From: Cognatishimia coralii
GTDB taxonomy: Bacteria; Pseudomonadota; Alphaproteobacteria; Rhodobacterales; Rhodobacteraceae
NCBI RefSeq assembly: GCF_037478305.1
Contig: NZ_JBBGAZ010000001.1
Location: 558,001 to 622,000 of the forward strand
Direction of reading: 5' to 3'
DNA: 64,000 nt
Shown here: piece by piece, positions 61,652 to 64,000 of the stretch
Layout of the letters: each line of letters begins with the position of its first letter
Numbering within the stretch: the first letter of the stretch is position 1
The notes under the pieces: model-generated
What the model was told of the DNA's origin: nothing
The model's input: the letters and a program-made list of their open reading frames with translations, nothing else
Database searches by the model: none
Position numbers and translations under genes: made by a program

Positions 61652-62736
61652 AACAAACTCAGCTGATCCCCCGCAACGATAGGCCGTTCAAACAGGTCGC
61701 ATCGCAGCGGGGGCAAATCCTTGGGCAATCCCGTGCGCCGCATGGCAATCGCAACACGATGCGCGATCATTTGGGCGTAAGTGCCCTCGCCACGCATCCG
61801 CTTGCCCCACTCTGCGGAATAGTCTTGCCCGCCGTGCATCTCGCGGATCAAGGACATGACCTTGGCTTTGCGGTCCGGAAAATGCGTCGCAAGCCATTCC
61901 TGAAACAGCTCTGACACCTCAAGCGGCAGGCGCAGCATGGTCCAGCTGACCGCCTTCGCCCCAGCCGCAGCCCCCGCGCCGATGATCCGCTCCACCTCGT
62001 GATCCGTCAGCCCCGGCACCACTGGCGAGACCATCAACCGCACCGGAATGCCCTCAGACGCCAGCTTTTCAATCATCCGCAAACGCCGGTCCGGCGTCGG
62101 TGCGCGGGGTTCCATTAAACGGCTGACCTTCACATCCAAAGACGTCACAGAGATCCCAACCTTCACCAGCCCCTCGCTGGCCATACCTCTCAGAATATCC
62201 AGATCCCGCTCAATCAACGTGCCCTTGGTGACAATCCCAACCGGATGCTTGAAGTCCCGCAGAACCTCAAGGCAGTCCCGCATAATGCGCTGGCTTTTCT
62301 CAACGGGTTGATAAGGATCCGTGTTGGTCCCAATCGCAATCGGGGCCACCGCATAGCGGCGATTGCGCAGCTCTTTCTCCAGCAACTCCGCCGCGTTCGG
62401 TTTGGCGATCAAACGCGTCTCAAAATCGAGCCCCGGCGAATAGCCCGCATACGCATGCGTAGGGCGCGCGAAGCAATAGACACAGCCATGCTCACAGCCC
62501 CTATAAGGATTGATAGACCGATCAAATCCAAGATCCGGCGAGGCGTTGCGGGTGATGATCGTCTTGGCCGTCTCAAAGGACAAGTGCGTGCGGAAATCAC
62601 CACGTTCTTCGTCAATGTCCCAACCGTCATGTATCTCTGATCGTTCAAGTTTTTCAAACCGCCCGGAGCTGTTGCTAACAGCACCGCGAGCGCGGCGTCG
62701 GGATGGGTCTATCAAGAGATCTGGATCATGGGGCAT
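61648..62736 (-). CDS. SplB-like radical SAM protein (PA0069 family)
   Basis: A 362-residue radical SAM protein related to spore photoproduct lyase. The iron-sulfur motif is RGCEHGCVYCFARPTHAY (Cys81, Cys85, Cys88), SINPYRGCEHGC is the family hallmark, and APIAIGTNTDPYQPVEK and HPVGIVTKGTL follow. The exact reaction is unknown; repair of DNA damage has been suggested for relatives. A perfect GAAC-N7-GAAC box sits 12 bp before the start, so it is probably under LexA control. Its end overlaps the bmt stop by four bases. Confidence 0.9.
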   Translation of the reverse strand: MPHDPDLLIDPSRRRARGAVSNSSGRFEKLERSEIHDGWDIDEERGDFRTHLSFETAKTIITRNASPDLGFDRSINPYRGCEHGCVYCFARPTHAYAGYSPGLDFETRLIAKPNAAELLEKELRNRRYAVAPIAIGTNTDPYQPVEKSQRIMRDCLEVLRDFKHPVGIVTKGTLIERDLDILRGMASEGLVKVGISVTSLDVKVSRLMEPRAPTPDRRLRMIEKLASEGIPVRLMVSPVVPGLTDHEVERIIGAGAAAGAKAVSWTMLRLPLEVSELFQEWLATHFPDRKAKVMSLIREMHGGQDYSAEWGKRMRGEGTYAQMIAHRVAIAMRRTGLPKDLPPLRCDLFERPIVAGDQLSLF

Positions 62737-62747
62737 GCCTCAAATTA

Positions 62748-62762
62748 GAACACAACAAGAAC
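62748..62762 (-). promoter_or_regulatory. LexA (SOS) box upstream of the SplB-like gene
   Basis: The plus strand reads GAACACAACAAGAAC, an exact GAAC-N7-GAAC direct repeat, ending 12 bp before the start codon at 62736. It is the same operator type as at recA. It is also 173 bp upstream of the divergent corrinoid gene, which is less likely to be its target. Confidence 0.7.
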
Positions 62763-62935
62763 ACTTGCAATTCATAATCATGCTGCAAGAATTTCGATTG
62801 AAAACAGGCGTTTTCGGCGGCACAAGTCGCACTCAGCGCGGTCAGTGTCGCATATTTGACAGCCGATTCATGCGAAACACACGAAAGCTGACGGAAAGAA
62901 AACGGGCGCCAACGCCAAATCTTAAGGAAGAGCCA

Positions 62936-63634
62936 ATGTCCGACGAAGAAGATATCATCCTCTCTGAACTCGACGACGAAGAACTTGTCGAACAGATGTT
63001 TGATGACCTCTACGATGGCCTGAAAGAGGAAATCGAAGAGGGAACCAACATTCTGCTGGAGCGCGGATGGGAACCCTATGACATCCTGACCAAAGCCTTG
63101 GTCGGTGGCATGACCATCGTTGGCGCGGACTTCCGCGATGGCATCCTGTTTGTGCCTGAGGTTCTTCTGGCCGCAAACGCGATGAAGGGCGGCATGGCGA
63201 TCCTGAAGCCTTTGTTGGCTGAAACCGGCGCGCCGCGTGTTGGTAAAATGGTCATCGGCACCGTAAAAGGTGACATCCACGACATCGGCAAAAACCTTGT
63301 CGGCATGATGATGGAAGGCGCAGGCTTTGAGGTTGTTGATCTGGGCATCAACAACGCGGTTGAAAGCTATCTCGAAGCGCTTGAAGCTGAAAAACCAGAC
63401 ATCCTGGGCATGTCCGCCCTGCTGACAACTACCATGCCTTACATGAAAGTCGTGATCGACACGATGGTCGAGCAAGGCATCCGCGAGGACTATGTGGTTC
63501 TGGTCGGTGGCGCGCCGCTGAACGAAGAGTTCGGCAAAGCGATCGGTGCAGACGCCTATTGCCGTGACGCGGCGGTTGCGGTTGAGACCGCCAAAGAGAT
63601 GATGGGTCGCAAGCACAACGCGCTGAACGCGTAA
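62936..63634 (+). CDS. Corrinoid (cobalamin-binding) methyltransferase carrier protein
   Basis: A 232-residue protein with the helical cap domain (about 15-100) and the Rossmann B12-binding domain. The DxHxxG motif is GTVKGDIHDIGKNLVGMMM, giving the cobalt-ligand His115; SALLTTTMPYM and VLVGGAPLNEEF complete the nucleotide-tail pocket. It is a stand-alone version of the MetH cobalamin module and should carry the methyl group from methyl-THF to homocysteine. Its first 36 residues hold 17 acidic and one basic residue. AAGGAAG lies 6 nt before ATG; longer upstream frames are rejected. Confidence 0.94.
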   Translation: MSDEEDIILSELDDEELVEQMFDDLYDGLKEEIEEGTNILLERGWEPYDILTKALVGGMTIVGADFRDGILFVPEVLLAANAMKGGMAILKPLLAETGAPRVGKMVIGTVKGDIHDIGKNLVGMMMEGAGFEVVDLGINNAVESYLEALEAEKPDILGMSALLTTTMPYMKVVIDTMVEQGIREDYVVLVGGAPLNEEFGKAIGADAYCRDAAVAVETAKEMMGRKHNALNA

Positions 63635-63672
63635 GCGAGCGATACATTCCAAATTGATCGGGCTCGCTTTTT
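63635..63672 (+). terminator. Terminator-like stem between the corrinoid gene and DUF1638
   Basis: GCGAGC, directly after the stop codon, pairs with GCTCGC at 63662-63667, followed by TTTTT. An overlapping alternative stem, CGCTTTTT with AAAAAGCG (63665-63685), also leads into a T run (63692-63698). Partial termination could set the ratio of corrinoid protein to DUF1638. Confidence 0.6.
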
Positions 63673-63718
63673 CGTGAAAAAAGCGGGCCTGTTTTTTTGT
63701 AAAAACCAGGTGCGCCGG

Positions 63719-64000
63719 ATGGACCTAAGTGACGAAGACCTGACCCGTGATGGCCTGAAAGCTGAGGCCGCCAAGGGCCGCATTCTGCTCATTGCTTGCG
63801 GGGCTTTGGCGCGCGAGATTCTTGATCTGCAAAAGGCCAATGGCTGGGACCACATGGTGCTGACCTGCCTGCCCGCGATCTATCACCTGCATCCCGAAAA
63901 AATCCCCACCGAGGTGCGCAAGATCGTCGAAGAAAAACGCGACGATTTCGCCCAGATCTTTGTCGTCTATGCGGATTGTGGCACCGGCGGGATCCTCAAA
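63719..64000 (+). CDS. DUF1638 protein (3'-truncated)
   Basis: The frame runs to the window end, giving 94 residues from ATG at 63719: MDLSDEDLTRDGLKAEAAKG, then RILLIACGALAREILDLQ, LTCLPAIYHLHPEKIPTEVR and VVYADCGTGGILK. These are the N-terminal DUF1638 features, with conserved cysteines in ACGA, LTCLPA and ADCGTGG. GTG at 63710 or 63674 could be the real start. The family commonly accompanies corrinoid methyltransferase genes in archaea and bacteria; its role is unknown. It lies 84 bp after the corrinoid gene on the same strand. Confidence 0.85.
   Translation, partial: MDLSDEDLTRDGLKAEAAKGRILLIACGALAREILDLQKANGWDHMVLTCLPAIYHLHPEKIPTEVRKIVEEKRDDFAQIFVVYADCGTGGILK

Noticed and set aside
62510..62935. 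Long upstream extension of the corrinoid gene
   Set aside because: It runs through the radical SAM gene on the opposite strand and the SOS box; the ribosome binding site and family start fit 62936.

Overview
The window reads as a stretch of chromosome from an alphaproteobacterium of the order Rhodobacterales (Roseobacter-like). The signs are a high-GC gene-dense layout, a CckA hybrid kinase, a DUF1476 (F1-ATPase zeta subunit) gene, GAAC-N7-GAAC type LexA boxes, an RNase E with a long acidic insertion, and a cobalamin-dependent methionine synthase broken into separate proteins. No phage, insertion sequence, CRISPR array or plasmid function was seen; almost everything looks like core genome.

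Layout. 1-7.2 kb: truncated typA, a VOC protein, two tandem DUF1330 proteins, alaS, a MOSC protein and recA with its SOS box. 7.4-14 kb: a sulfotransferase-like gene, cckA, an rRNA m5C methyltransferase, guaB and an EamA exporter. 14.2-22.8 kb: a corrinoid-reactivating ASKHA/ferredoxin protein, four tRNA genes (Gly, two Asp, Val), small hypothetical genes, rlmE, ppx/gppA, then a PF13769 protein, a methylene-THF reductase homologue and a methyl-THF (pterin) methyltransferase. 22.9-26.6 kb: zwf-pgl-pgi. 26.8-34 kb: a radical SAM protein, gyrA, an M32 carboxypeptidase, ctaA and trmJ. 34-42 kb: TfoX-like, ThiE-like, a divergent HupE/DUF4198 pair, psuKG, DUF502, a patatin and bdhA. 42-48.9 kb: an orphan peptide-binding protein, a P450/hydrolase pair, ccdA, tusA and an M20 amidohydrolase. 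48.9-58.3 kb: RNase E, a HAD phosphatase, dctDB, purQSC and the zeta subunit. 58.6-64 kb: an MprF-like protein, a homocysteine methyltransferase, an SplB-like radical SAM protein, a corrinoid protein and a truncated DUF1638 gene.

The most interesting system is a distributed methionine synthase. Homocysteine methyltransferase (60605-61651), corrinoid carrier (62936-63634), methyl-THF methyltransferase (21733-22803), ATP-dependent reactivase (14256-16298) and a reductase homologue that could supply methyl-THF (20800-21723) are separate genes at two or three loci within 50 kb. Split synthases of this kind are, as I recall, already reported in Rhodobacterales. What looks less described is that the three proteins expected to touch the corrinoid carrier each end in an arginine run, while the carrier begins with a very acidic segment. 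This suggests electrostatic docking in place of covalent fusion. PF13769 and DUF1638 genes sit in the same transcription units and are candidate accessory factors.

Other points: an exact LexA box directly upstream of the SplB-like radical SAM gene; a DctD regulator lacking the GAFTGA sigma-54 loop; GyrA with glycine at the quinolone-determining serine position; a candidate small RNA or 25-residue protein gene with its own terminator at about 41.9-42.05 kb; and a dispersed intergenic repeat that follows hairpins. All calls come from reading the sequence without database searches; family names rest on recognised motifs.
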